Below are positions 1 through 10,252 of a stretch of 64,000 bases of DNA, in pieces. Both the position numbers and the translations under genes were made by a program. Location: positions 7,068,001-7,132,000 of the forward strand of contig CM070511.1 of assembly GCA_036346375.1 (NCBI GenBank). The letters run 5' to 3'. Origin of the DNA: Guadua angustifolia. Its lineage: Eukaryota; Streptophyta; Magnoliopsida; Poales; Poaceae. Position 1 is the first letter of the stretch; the number at the start of each line of letters is the position of its first letter. The notes beneath the pieces were generated by a model that saw only the letters and a list, made by a program, of their open reading frames with translations, had not been told where the DNA came from and did no database searches.

Positions 1-485
1 ATGGAAGTGGAGGTGGCTGGATTTTGGTCACTCCTTCTCATTCTTGCAGTCTATGTATGGACAACATATGTAGCCTGACGTCGTGTATGCATCGGCTGCA
101 CGAAGAAAATCTTGCAAACCCATAAGAACTCAGGAAGCGTCGGTCCATGTACATCCATCGCCGGTCCATCTACATTATGTTACATCAAGGTAGCTGTTAG
201 CTCATTTTCGATAATGAATTGTTGGACATTTCCCAAAAATCCAAATTAAACTAATATTTTCTTTATTTAAAAATTATTTAAAATTTTAAGTTGATAAATT
301 TAATTTTACGTGAAATTTCTTTAAAAAGATAGTATTTTTAAAATGACAATATTTCATCACATATTTTTTCTATACAAATTGTTATTTTTAAGATGACTAT
401 ATTTTTAAAATGACATTATTTCATTACATGTTTTTAAAAGCACTATATTTCATTACATATTTTTCTATAAAATAATTATTTGCTC
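1..485. other. AT-rich DNA without a recognisable gene
   Basis: No coding sequence is supported. The part from about 230 to 480 is very AT-rich and repeats a loose motif of the form TTTAAAATGACNATATTTCATTACAT several times, which suggests decayed tandem duplication. It lies just left of the block that is duplicated at 16749. It could be intergenic DNA or the interior of an unrecognised element. Confidence 0.5.
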
Positions 486-489
486 CGGT

Positions 490-1396
490 ATTCATACTCG
501 ACAAGTTTTTTCGACCTACTAAAAGAGTTGGTCAATCAAAATCTAGATTCAAAATTCTTCATCGATCGATGGAACCAAAACCTAAATATTAGCTAGATCC
601 ACACCTTCAATTTGAGCTATATCATAATCGAAGCAAAATCTAAACTTACATAACAAGTTTTGGAACCTACAAAAAGAATTGGTCCATTAGAGTCTAGATT
701 CAAAATTCTTCATCGATCCATGGAACCAAAACATAAATTTGAGCTAGATCCACACCTTCAATGCGAGCTACATTATAATCCAAGCAAATTCCAAGCTTAC
801 ACAACAAGTTTTTGCAACCTACTTGAAAAGATCGAGCTAGATCTCTACATTCAAAATCTTTCATCCATCATGGTGGAAAAGATCAAATTTTCTTCTATTT
901 CAAGCAAAGAAGAGGCTCCATTTAAAAACAAATGTAGTGAGGAATGATGTTACTAACCTTAGTTACCTTGGTTTCGAGTAAAATGACCAAAATTTGGAAA
1001 TTTGGGTAGCACCTCCCCTCCCTTGAAGCTCTTGGCCGAAGCTCCTGCTCTTGTCTGTTGACGCTGTTGTTAGTTTAGTCGGAGAGCGGAGGACGAAGGA
1101 GTTTAAATTAGAACCTAGTACACATAGTAGCGGTTCGAAACACTAACCGGTACTAATGATCTAACATCAGTACCGGTTCGTGTCACGAACCGGTAATAAT
1201 GAAGCCCCACTAAATAGTACCGATTCGTAACACGAACCGCATCGATGTTAGATCATCGAGACGGTTGGTGCTTTGAACGATCTTGAGCCCTCGAAGCCCT
1301 ATTACCGTTGAGCAGGATTGTTGTAACTTATCGGTCCGGGTTGTACTAACTTAAACAGCGATGGACCCGATATTAAAGGTCGGTTCTGTAGTAGTG
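490..1396 (+). mobile_element. CACTA-type terminal fragment, copy 1
   Basis: The right edge is GTAGTAGTG at 1388-1396, the reverse complement of the CACTACTAC terminus typical of grass CACTA (En/Spm) elements. Inside it are repeated subterminal words such as ACCGGTACTAATGATC and TACCGGTTCGTG in both orientations. Around 1000-1100 is a GC-richer part resembling the 3' coding or UTR end of such elements. No transposase is present, so this is a non-autonomous or truncated element. The same fragment recurs at 16749-17631, and its terminal part recurs at about 38940-39084 and 40005-40151. The left edge is not defined. Confidence 0.55.
516..880. repeat. Imperfect tandem repeat of about 150 bp
   Basis: Segments 516-666 and 667-818 align over their length. 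They share words such as TCTAGATTCAAAATTCTTCA, GGAACCAAAAC and GCTAGATCCACACCTTCAAT. A third partial unit follows to about 880. The short reading frame over this stretch is a by-product of the repeat, not a gene. A degraded copy lies at about 16775-17140. Confidence 0.7.
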
Positions 1397-1821
1397 TAAT
1401 CTCTCTTATGAAACTTCAAAACCAAAGTAGTATGTGTGTATGTGTATGTGTATGTATGTGTGTGTATATATAGGATGGAGAAATGGGGTACCATGGGGTA
1501 TGGGCACCATAATTTTAAATGCATGGATTCAATCTAAATTCAGGTATATTTTTCAAAACTTTCAGTTTTTGTGTTTATACCCATCTATAACAATTCAAAT
1601 GAAACACATACCTTTTGAAAAATATAATTGAATTCAAAGATTTGAAAGAATTTAGATGATATGCTTTGCTGATTTTATATATAAAATTAGCACATACCTA
1701 CAATCAAACTATCGTAAAAAAGAAAACTCTAGTTTGAATTTCAGTTCAAACTTGTTTGAACATATTAGTAAATTAATTAAATTCAACATCTTAAAAGTTT
1801 TAAAAATTTTCGCATACAATA
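1397..1821. repeat. Tandem host unit, first copy, left part
   Basis: This is the left 425 bp of a ~1.07-kb unit found again at 17632-18053, 39085-39513 and 40152-40430. It begins with a TG/TATG microsatellite (1431-1472) followed by a GGGGTACCATGGGGTATGGGCACC block, described here by position only from about 1485 to 1509, then AT-rich DNA. It ends at the target site CAATA (1817-1821) where element A is inserted; the unit resumes at 36092. Short reading frames in it are identical between copies only because the DNA is repeated. Confidence 0.75.
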
Positions 1822-2487
1822 TGACGGGGACTGGGTGACCCTTGGCCGGTCAGCGTGCGGTCAACGTTTTCCCCAGCTCGGGGGCCCTCGACCACGACCT
1901 GGATCATTTCGAGCCGCACGACCTGGAGCGCATACGACCCCGAGCCTGGGTCCCACACGACCTCGGGCTCGAGTCGGCCTTTGCTCGGATAACGTCTCCT
2001 GGGATCTCGGAGCGTGCATTTACTCGGCAGTTACCAGAACGTGGGATCGTGGAAGTGAAGCACGTACGGGCGACGAGTCCGGGGCAGTTACCGCCAGCCC
2101 TCAATGCGCATGAAGAACACTGCCCGGGAATATCTCCCGTCCGTTACGAGCACGGAAAATATAAGGCTAAGGATGCGCAGCTTGGAAGACACACACAGAA
2201 CAAACACGCCATAGCTCGAGCTTAAACAGCACCATCGTTAAACTTGAGCTGTAACACACCCTTATACTCAAGAATAGTAAAGAGCACTGCCGCAAGGCAA
2301 CTGGAGTAGAGCTATTACCTTCACAGGGGCTCGAACCAGTATAAACCTCGGTCTCAAGCTCGTTGTCGTCTTGCTCCGACCATCGTCACCTCGATTCCGT
2401 TCCTCCATTTGGGCAAAGCGCAGCTCAGGTCCCATATCACACTAACCCCCCTTATATTTTTGCGGTTGGCGATCCCGATCGTCGACA
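1822..2487 (+). repeat. 5' LTR of element A
   Basis: The LTR is 666 bp, starts TG at 1822 and ends CA at 2487, directly before the primer-binding site. It matches 35438-36086, with a short deletion near the left end of the 3' copy (GCCGGTCAGCGTGCGG region). A TATA-like AATATAAGG lies at about 2157. The AACTATTACCTTCACAGGGG-type U5 segment near 2320 is shared with the fragment at 26298-26824. LTRs of this type act as promoter and terminator of the element. Confidence 0.9.
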
Positions 2488-2489
2488 GC

Positions 2490-2507
2490 TGGCGCCCACC
2501 GTGGGGC
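2490..2507 (+). other. Primer-binding site of element A
   Basis: TGGCGCCCACCGTGGGGC starts two bases after the LTR end. The position and the TGGCGCC start are as expected for a tRNA-primed minus-strand start site, and the sequence resembles those of grass Tat-type elements. The tRNA is not identified. Confidence 0.75.
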
Positions 2508-2554
2508 CCGATTGCTTCGCTCATTCGCAGGAAAAACACCAAAATCTTGGGAGC

Positions 2555-4232
2555 ATGGCGCACTTCATTGACGGGCTTTCTTCAAGCGTGGATTTGGGCG
2601 CAGACTCCGACTCCGCGTCCCTGTTCTCACCTTCGCCACCGCCATGCGAGCTGCACGTCTTGATGGTGGACAGGCTTGGCGTGGACGCGGCGGCGGATGG
2701 TCGTGATCCGCAGACTCCTGAAGATGCCCGCCGGATGGTGCACATCGCGATCAATCGAGCTATCGCGCCCTCCGGCGGAGGACCAGAGAAAAGCGGCGCG
2801 ATCGTCTGGGCATCGGACTTCCTCCTTCGGAGAACGACTTGGCGCTATCGCCCGGATCATGGTTGATCCCGATAGGGCAAGGTCGGAACACTTTGGCCGG
2901 GCCCTGGCCGAAGAGCTTGACCGGGCTGCGACCGAGGTCATACCTCCGCAGCACCAAAGTCACCGCTCAGGGACCCCCTCCCTTAGGAGCGATGACAACT
3001 CGTCACGGCGTCGCCAGCACACTCGCCAATCGCCTCCGAGGCAAGAGGTGCCTTCTCGCCAGCTGCAATCTCGGGATGTGACTCTGACGCCACCACGTCG
3101 CCGTCCCGCGGGCACCAACCCGAGCAGGGTTAGGCGCGAACCAAGCAACACGAGCTCCGCGTCAACCGGCAGTAAGTCGGGAGGTCTCTCCCCGGACATT
3201 CCGCCCAGGCGTCGCAGGGTCCAGGACCGCTTGCGTTACCTCCCAGGTGACTCTCGCACTCAGCGTCATGGCCGTTCTCGCCGCAGGTTAGGCCGCCGAG
3301 GCAGCCTCGACTCTGAGTCGGGCAGCAGCGAAGACCTGGCTGCCGACGACCATTCCCGGCGCGCACCGGTCCCGGCCTACGGCTGCATGGCGTATTTCGA
3401 CGATCTTCGTCGTGTGCGCTGGCCAGCTCGATTCAAGCCGGTGCTGATAGAGCGCTTTGATGGGACCAAGAACCCCGATGAGCTCGTGATGGCCAATTAT
3501 CTCCCGACCATGCTGGACGGCGCCGCGCGGACCTGGCTCTTCAACCAGAAGCCTAGTTCCTTCAGGTCGTGGCGCCAAATCCAGAGCGCCTGCGCTCAAC
3601 TTCGTGAGTTATTCTGGCGGAGGGAGAAAGACTGGATCGAGTCATCGGGGCAAGGCGAGCAACCAGCGACCGCGGCGGCGATTTATCCGCACAAGGAATC
3701 TGATCCCGAGCATCTCCGACGAGGCCGTCATAAAGGCTTTCAAGTTTGGCGTCAGCGACCGGCGCCTTACCGAGGACCTGGAGATCGCCTCGCGGCTCAG
3801 CGTCAACAAAAGCTATTCGCATGGTGGGCGGTGCAGCGGATCACGGATGACGTGTCGCCGGAAGCGACTACGATTAAGGTAAGCTTGGTCTAAATCCCAC
3901 AGAGACTGACCCGTCCAACTCCAAAGGCGCCGACCACGGCGCCGCCACCAAGAAGCGGAAGCGCGATCGCAGGGGTGGCGGGGGTCTACCGCGTGTGATC
4001 GTTTCGGCGGATGGCCAGCGCGAGGTCCTGGAGGTCCGAGATCAAGCTCGGGAAGGATCCAAACCTCGCCATGGTCGGCCTCGACCTCGTCGGCAGAATC
4101 ATTCACCGGAGGGCCGACACAGGCCCCGTGGTGGCCTTCGCCGCGAGGGGCGAGGCGCCGAGTGCTGACGAGGCGAAATTTTGCCTGTTTCATAGGGCAG
4201 CCGGCCACGACCTGCGAACCTGCAGGGCTTAG
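2555..4232 (+). pseudogene. gag: Gag of element A (Tat-type), frameshifted
   Basis: The likely start is the ATG at 2555 (MAHFIDGLSSS), about 70 bp after the primer site. The frame shifts near 2800-2870 and the reading continues to 3893. Visible parts are an N-terminal stretch (DGRDPQTPEDARRMVHIAIN), an Arg/Ser-rich linker, a gag core with IERFDGTKNPDE and ANYLPTMLDGAARTWLFNQ (about 3450-3560), and a second shift after ELFWRREKDW. The C-terminal part at about 4170-4230 has a zinc-knuckle-like CLFHRAAGHDLRTC. Gag packages the element RNA into particles. A stretch expected between NPDE and ANYLP is missing, so the core is also internally deleted. The second copy (18751-20400) is worse. Confidence 0.75.
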
Positions 4233-4271
4233 CAAAGCAAGCTGGAGGCCTTCTATGATGGCCGGGGCGAG

Positions 4272-5135
4272 ATGCCTGTGCTCCCAAAGGACGACGACCA
4301 ACCAGACAGGGTGAACGCAGGGGTGGAGCACGGTGACGTTGACCTAGAGTTCCAGCAGGGCGTGCGCTGGATCAAAGTTATTTTCGGCGGCTCATCGGCT
4401 TACCAGTCCAGACACGAGCTCAAGGCCGCCACGCAAACCATCTACCAGGTCGCTGCCGGGAAGCCCATCGAGCAACACTGCAAGTGGGCTGGGGCTAGCA
4501 TCACCTTCTCTCCAGAGGATGCCCTCCAAGGTATGGCTCGAGACCTGAAAACCGCCCTGGTTGTGACCCCAACCATCAGCAATACCCTGGTCGGGCGCGT
4601 CATGGTCGATGGCGGTAGTTCCCTTAACTTGCTGTAGGCAAAGGAGCACGACCGGATGCAAATTCCCCGATCGAAGGTCAAGAGCATAGCTGTCCCCTTC
4701 TTCGGAATAGTCCCCGGGAGCTCGACCATTCTCTTGGGGCAAGTGGTCTTGCCCGTCACCTTCGGTGACTCGGCCAACTTCCGCACCAAGCTGATCACCT
4801 TCGAGGTGGTCGAGGGTGACCTCCCGTACAACGCCATCCTCGGGCGGCCTGCCCTGGTCAAGTTCATGGTGGCCAACCACTATGGCCATCGGTGTATGAA
4901 GCTGCCTGGCCCCAACGGTATCATCACCGTGCGGGGCGATCTACAGGTGGCACACAGGTGCGAGACCAAGGCCTTGGCCCTTGCCGCATTCTCGCCCCAA
5001 ATGAGGCGAGCGGTGGAGAAGAACGCTTCGTCGGAGGGCGGCGATCCGGCCAATGAGCGGCGAAGCCGTCTTGCGCTCGAGGAGAGTGACCCGACCAAGT
5101 GCATCCACGTCTCGGCCGAACTGAGTTCCAAATAG
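4272..5135 (+). pseudogene. pol: Aspartic protease region of element A pol
   Basis: The frame runs from 4272 through the protease. It is broken by TAG at 4635-4637 just after the active-site motif and by TAG at 5133-5135. The active site is VMVDGGSSLNLL at about 4602-4634, with the catalytic Asp at 4608-4610. Downstream FEVVEGDLPYNAILGRPAL is the conserved flap and ILGRP helix region. The same frame continues into the reverse transcriptase at 5199, so the two stops are the only breaks between them; both are TAG and could be single-base errors. The protease would cut the Gag-Pol precursor. Confidence 0.85.
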
Positions 5136-5198
5136 GAACTCGAGCTCATCACCTTCCTCCGCGCCAACAAGGGCATATTCGCCTGGGAGCCCGCAGAC

Positions 5199-6095
5199 AT
5201 GCCTGGCGTCCCGAGGGAGGTGATTGAGCACAAATTACAGGTGAGACCCGACTCTCGACCTGTGCGCCAGAAGCTGCGTCGCTTCTCCCCGGAGAAGGTC
5301 GCGGTCATCAAGGACAACCTGGACAAGCTCTTGAAGGCCGGCTTCATTCGCGAGATCGATTACTCCGAATGGTTGGCCAACCCGGTCATCGTCCAGAAAA
5401 AGGGCGAAAAATGGAGGATGTGCGTCGACCACAGGGGGTTGAATTTGGCCTGCTCGAAGGACAACTTCCTGCTTCCGCGCATCGACCAAATCGTTGACTC
5501 CACTGCCAATGCCAAGATGCTAAGCTTCTTGGATGCTTACTCGGGATACCAGCAGATCAAGCTGGCGGTTGACGACGAGAGCAAGACATCCTTCATCACG
5601 CCGTTCGGCACCTACTGCTACACAACCATGTCGTTTGGTCTGCGCAATGCGGGGGCCACGTTTCACCGTCTGATGACCAAGACGTTCGAACCCCAGATCG
5701 GCCGAAATCTTGAGGTCTACGTGGACGACATCATCATCAAAAGCACCTCTGAAGGCGACCACGTTCGGGACCTCGAGGAAACCTTCCTCAACCTGAACAG
5801 GCACAAGATCAAGCTCAACCCCGAGAAGTGTGTGTTCAACGCGGTATCGGGGAAGGTGCTCGGCTACATGATCAGGGGCTCGGGGGTTGGCCCGAACCCG
5901 GAAAAGATCGAGGCGATCGAGAAGATGGCACCCCCGACCTCGGTCAAGCAGGTGCAGAGCCTTACTGGTCGTATGGCCGCCTTCAGCAGGTTCATCTCGA
6001 GGCTCAGCGAGCGTGGGCTCCCATTCTTCAGAACCCTGCGCAAACAAGGGGCTTCGAGTGGACCCCGGAGGCACAGCAGTCTTTTGACGACTTGA
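5199..6095 (+). pseudogene. pol: Reverse transcriptase domain of element A
   Basis: A long clean frame with all Ty3/gypsy RT blocks in order: NPVIVQKKGEKWRMCVDHRGLN, PLPRID-like LLPRIDQIVD, LSFLDAYSGYQQI, TSFITPFGTYCYTTMSFGLRNAG, and the catalytic YVDDII at 5718-5735. The thumb and connection follow (KCVFNAVSGKVLGYMI, AFSRFISRLSERGLPFF). The frame is lost near 6050-6095 and continues at +2. This is the best preserved coding domain in element A. The second copy at about 21195-22100 keeps YVDDIIIKS but is shattered elsewhere. Confidence 0.92.
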
Positions 6096-6811
6096 AGGTA
6101 TATCTGTCAACCCCACCCCTACTTACGACCCCGCAACCTGGTGAGAGGTTCTTTGCTCTCTCGCATGCCACCACCCAAGTTTGTCAATCTTGTCTGGTGG
6201 TGGCGAGATCCTGGCAGACACCGATCTATTATGTCGATGAGTCTGCATGACCGAAGAGCGCTACCGCAGTACAAAAACTACTGTATGCTCTCCTCATGGC
6301 TTCGCGCAAGCTCCGACACTACTTCCAGGCGCACTCCGTGGTCGTCCCGAGCAACTTTCTGCTCGGAGACATCTTGCGGAATCCAAAAGGTGGCGGGCGA
6401 ATTGCCACGTGGGCTATGGAGCTGGCGGCATTCGACGTCCAGGTCGTAGCTCGGACGGCTATCAAATCGCAAGTGCTCACCGACTTTGTGGTCGAGCAGA
6501 CGTCGCAACCCGATCCCGAACTCGAGGTCAAGGAAGGGAAACCATGGACCATGTTCTTCAACGGCTCAAGGTCTTTCAAGCGCTCAGGGGCTGGAATCCT
6601 TATTCTTACCCCGCGGGGCGACCGGTTGAGGTATGTGGTTCATTTTGGGTTTCCAGCAACCAACAATGTGGCAGAATACGAAGCTCTCCTGGTGGGCTTA
6701 CGAGCTTGCAAGGCCTTGGGCGTGCGCCGGTTGGTCGTGAAGGGCGACTCCCAGCTCATCATCAACCAGTACAACAAGGAGTACCAGTGCTCGGGAGACT
6801 CGATGACATAG
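6050..6811 (+). pseudogene. pol: RT connection and RNase H region of element A
   Basis: After a frameshift the reading continues with FEWTPEAQQSFDDLKVYL and then the RNase H domain: WTMFFNGSRSFKRSGAGI (about 6542), NNVAEYEALLVGLRA and LVVKGDSQLIINQYN. The first catalytic Asp, normally in a (F/Y)xDGS context, reads Asn (AAC at 6560-6562). The Glu and second Asp (AEYEAL, KGDSQL) are present. A stop follows at about 6809. The coding segment then runs to 6866, where a solo LTR is inserted. RNase H removes the RNA strand during reverse transcription. Confidence 0.85.
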
Positions 6812-6866
6812 TACCTTGCTGAGGTGCGCAAGATGGAGAAGTGGTTTCAGAACTTGGAGCTCAAGC

Positions 6867-8534
6867 TGAAAGACCATGTGGAGGTCTATCCTTGTGTGTG
6901 ATGAGTAATTGACAAGATTTGAGATTGGATTGATTTGAAATTGAGTTTGATTTGAATTGGATCTTCAAATTGAAGCAATTTGAGTGTTGGTTTCTTTTCC
7001 TAGTGCTCTGGCACAGAGGCGAGAGTGCCGGATCATTGGCGTCATTATGTTTGATTAATGATTTTGTGATGATCATTGAATATCTATGTGGGCATTGCTA
7101 TGTGAAAGGTTTTCCTTGTCTTTGATGGTTCTTGAGGCGGCGGTGCTAGGTCATGGTGAGGCGGAGGATGATCGGGACTAGGCGAGGAAAGTCGGAGGTC
7201 CAGACTGTCGGGAGATCGCCGGAAGATGATCGGAGACGGAGTCCGGGCAAGTCAAGAAGACAAGGAAAGGAGATGATGCTAGCTAGATGCCGCGTGAGTC
7301 AATGAGGGCCGTTGGATTGCGGTCTAATTGATAGGTTAGCGGGTCTAGGTAGTATGCTTTGAAAACCGTGCAAGAAAACCCGGTATGTGTGTGGGTTTTG
7401 GGTTAGCCCTTGCATGGCTGTGTGAGTGGGTCAATCCTAGCCCTTAGATGAGTGTCCTAGGGTTGAGGGACTCATCCAAGGGTGCTAGGTGGCCCAATAG
7501 TAGTATAAATAGGGGTGGAGGGGTGGCCTCCTCCCCTTGAAGGTTTGAGTTGCTCCTTTGAGCTTTGCCCACATGAAGTGAGGCTTTGTAAACCTTCTCA
7601 CCAGAAATACAAAGAAATTTCTTTGCATCATTGTGAATTTAAATTCTGCATTTACATTATGTCTTTACTTTACATAATTTAAATTCAGCATTTACATTCG
7701 CATTTACTTTCATAATCTACATTCATGCAATTTGGATTTGCCTCCCTCCTTCTAAATGCTGATCTTGGATGTTTTGAGTGTGTTCATATGGTTTTACATC
7801 TCTTTTGCACTCTTTGATTGAGTAGAGATCATCTTTTCTTTCAAGTTCCAGTTCTGTCCAGAACTTGTTCTTCGCGCAGCAGTTAGTCTTTGATTTTTGG
7901 AAAAATCTAGAAAAATCCTTTTTGCGTGATTCTTACTGGAAATTGTGCGGGACTCCTATATCCATCTGCAGAAAAACTTTGGAGTTCACTGGTTTCATAG
8001 TTTGGGTGCCATGAGGTGAAAACCGAGCCCCAAATTTTCTGGTTGAAGTTCCTAACTGTCTGTGTTCATAGATTTATGATGATTTTTATACATGGCTTTT
8101 TGATCTGAAATTTGGTGGAGAGCTTCAAGACTCATCTTCTCATAGGGAGAAAATTTCTCATAATTTTGTGAGCAGCAGAAACCCACCAACCTCCTGTTCA
8201 AATTAAAGACAGATTCTGGAAATATCTGCTTTTACTTTTCTAAAAAGAGACTTTTGTGTCTTGGCTTGATCTCTTTTAGAAAAGAAGTATTTGAATTGAT
8301 TCCTCTCCTTTTTGGACACTTGATAACCAGGATTGTGATTGAAAATCCCTCACATATTTTATGGATCACATCCATGTAAGCTAGGGTTGCACATAGTTGT
8401 CTAGTCGTTCCAGTTTTTGCGGGTTTTTCACGATTTCCTTTGCGCGATCTTTTCACGGTTTTAGTTGGAGTATTTTGGGGGAAAATTTAATTGCGACCAT
8501 TCACCCCCCCTCTATTCGCCATCTCGATCCTTCA
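6867..8534. mobile_element. Solo LTR, copia-like, inserted in element A pol
   Basis: It starts TGAAAGACC and ends GATCCTTCA, with short inverted termini TGAA-G/C-TTCA. It is flanked by the 5-bp duplication CAAGC (6862-6866 and 8535-8539). Removing it and one duplication rejoins the pol reading frame exactly, which fixes the borders. It has a TATA box TATAAATA (7504-7511). Its 3' end carries the ATTCACCCCCCCTCT...CATCTCGATCC signature seen at the end of many grass copia LTRs. No internal region or second LTR is present, so it probably arose by LTR-LTR recombination. The copy at 22845-24474 is nearly the same. Confidence 0.85.
7504..7511 (+). promoter_or_regulatory. TATA box of the solo LTR
   Basis: TATAAATA lies about 640 bp into the LTR, preceded by a GGTGGCCCAATAGTAG stretch with a CCAAT-like word. 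Placement fits the U3/R border of a plant LTR. The copy-2 counterpart is at about 23464. Confidence 0.5.
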
Positions 8535-8967
8535 CAAGCACATTCCTAGGAGGGACAACTCCAGTGCTGACTTCCTCTCCAAGCTTGGCTCTTCCGACGA
8601 CGAGATCCCCTCCGATGTCATCTTGGAGACTTTGGCGGCTCCCTCGATCTCCGACCAAGAGGTCCTGCTCACCGTGGTCGAAGGTATTCCTTCCTGGGCT
8701 GAACCGATTCATACATTCCTTGCAAGGGGCGACCTACCGCCCGACCCTGCCAAGAGGAGCAGGATCAAGCACCGGGCAGGTTTGTACTCGCTCATCGAGG
8801 GGATGCTATACATGCGGAATGTTTCCGGCGTTCTGACGCGGTGCATCACCACGGAGGAGGGTAAGTACCTCTTACGTGACATACACTCAGGACTCTGTGG
8901 GGCGCATTCTTTGTACAGGACCATGGTCGGCAAGGCCTTCCGTATGGGGTATTATTGGCCAACGGCG
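8535..8967 (+). pseudogene. pol: Integrase N-terminal part of element A pol
   Basis: The frame resumes after the solo LTR with HIPRRDNSSADFLSKLGSS, the RNase H to integrase linker. The integrase zinc-binding region follows: LYSLIEGMLYMR, CITTEEGKYLLRDIHSGLCGAH and RTMVGKAFRMGYYWPTA. The reading is open up to the chromovirus insertion at 8968, where target duplication CGGCG (8963-8967) marks the border. The domain continues at 30668. Confidence 0.85.
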
Positions 8968-9410
8968 TGTAACAGCCCGATTTTCGCTAGTCCGGTAAGT
9001 GAGGCTGGTTACGCCAACGCCTCCCATAATGTCATTACATCCTCATTTAATTATGATCATACAAATGTTAGGACATTCATCTTGCATAAAAGAGGGAGTT
9101 ACAAAATCCTAACAATCACTTTCTAAAAACTGCACACATGTTATTTCACCTTACTCAATGACATGTGGGCCATATGCATATGAGAGAGGAGTGAAGGCTG
9201 CACATACCTACCCTACTAGTTGCTACATTACTCACCCCTACCTATGTACATGACAAGTCAATGACACATGGGACCTACCTTTGCATAGAAAATTGTGGAC
9301 TGCACATCTTTTCCATGCCTTTTCTCACTTCAACCACCCATACCCACTCCTTTACTTACACTATGACATGTGGGACCCTAGCCCCACATGTAAGGCATGA
9401 ATAGTAGCCA

Positions 9411-9418
9411 TATATAAG
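9411..9418 (+). promoter_or_regulatory. TATA box of the chromovirus 5' LTR
   Basis: TATATAAG with CTCTCCACCTTG downstream, a typical plant core promoter arrangement. The same box is at about 25313 and 27936 in the other LTR copies. Confidence 0.6.
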
Positions 9419-10012
9419 CCTCTCCACCTTGTTTTCTCCTCCCCTACTGCTCATTTGCTGCTCCACATCCTGAAAAACAGCAAGCACCCTTCTCAAACCC
9501 CTTGCCATTTCTTCCTCTCAAATCTTCACAAGATTGAAGTTTGAGGCTGTGCATGTTACACCATCTTGTAGCCAAGGTCAAGAGCTTCACATCCATCAAG
9601 CAGTTCTTGAGGAACCAAGTTTTGGGTAAGTGGCAATCGTTTTCTTGCTACCCATGTGCTGAAATTCTGCTCCTTGTAACTCATTGCTATTTTCCCCATG
9701 GAATCCATTGTCACGCTTGAATCGGGTGGCGCATGTCATATGGAAGCCGGAGGAGGAGGGCTAGTTGTAGTTGCAAGCTCAAGCAAGCGAAGGCATTGCC
9801 GTCTACGTGAGCTAGGAGGAGGTGAACCGTGAAGAACCGGCATTGTGACATTTTCATCATCCACTACTTGAAACCAACATCCACTAAGTACACAAGCAAC
9901 CCTAGTGTGGTAAGAATCTACCTAGCCCATCCCCTTAAAACCCTAGACCTTTCCTTTGAAATGTAGATGGCAAATAGGCAAATAATTGCTTTGAAGCGAG
10001 CGCCCAGCTCGG

Positions 10013-10252
10013 ATAGTCCGAGGTTTAGCTCGGACATTCGAACTATTCGGATATTCGAATGGTATTTCGGATGGTCGAATAGAACTGATATGGCGTGGCC
10101 GAGAGGGCTGCTCGGACATTCGAGGTAGCGTTCGGATACTCGAACCTACCTTGGATACTCGAACCAAATTGCGGATAGTCCGAATGGAATTTCACTTCAT
10201 CCGAGAGGTCCACTCGGACGGTCCGAAGTGAAACTTCGGATACTCGAACATA
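10013..10252. repeat. Cluster of CGGA-NNN-TCCG-like palindromes in the LTR
   Basis: About a dozen half or full sites of the type TCGGATANTCGAAC, CGGATAGTCCGA and CGGACATTCGA occur in 240 bp on both strands, separated by roughly 15-30 bp. The equivalents are at about 25905-26140 and 28530-28765. Such direct and inverted arrays could be binding sites or a decayed minisatellite; nothing here distinguishes the two. Confidence 0.6.

Noticed and set aside
1433..1472. TG/TATG array considered as a CRISPR-like or regulatory repeat
   Set aside because: It is a plain microsatellite without spacers. It recurs in each copy of the tandem unit.
1434..1838. Small frames conserved in three or four places (1434, 39120, 40170; and 1656, 17888)
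   Set aside because: Identity reflects duplication of the DNA. Synonymous-site bias cannot be seen, and the frames start in a TG microsatellite or AT-rich DNA.
7860..8460. Stretch similar between 7860-8460 and 23820-24420 considered as a host gene fragment
   Set aside because: It lies wholly inside the solo LTR and has no coding signal on either strand.
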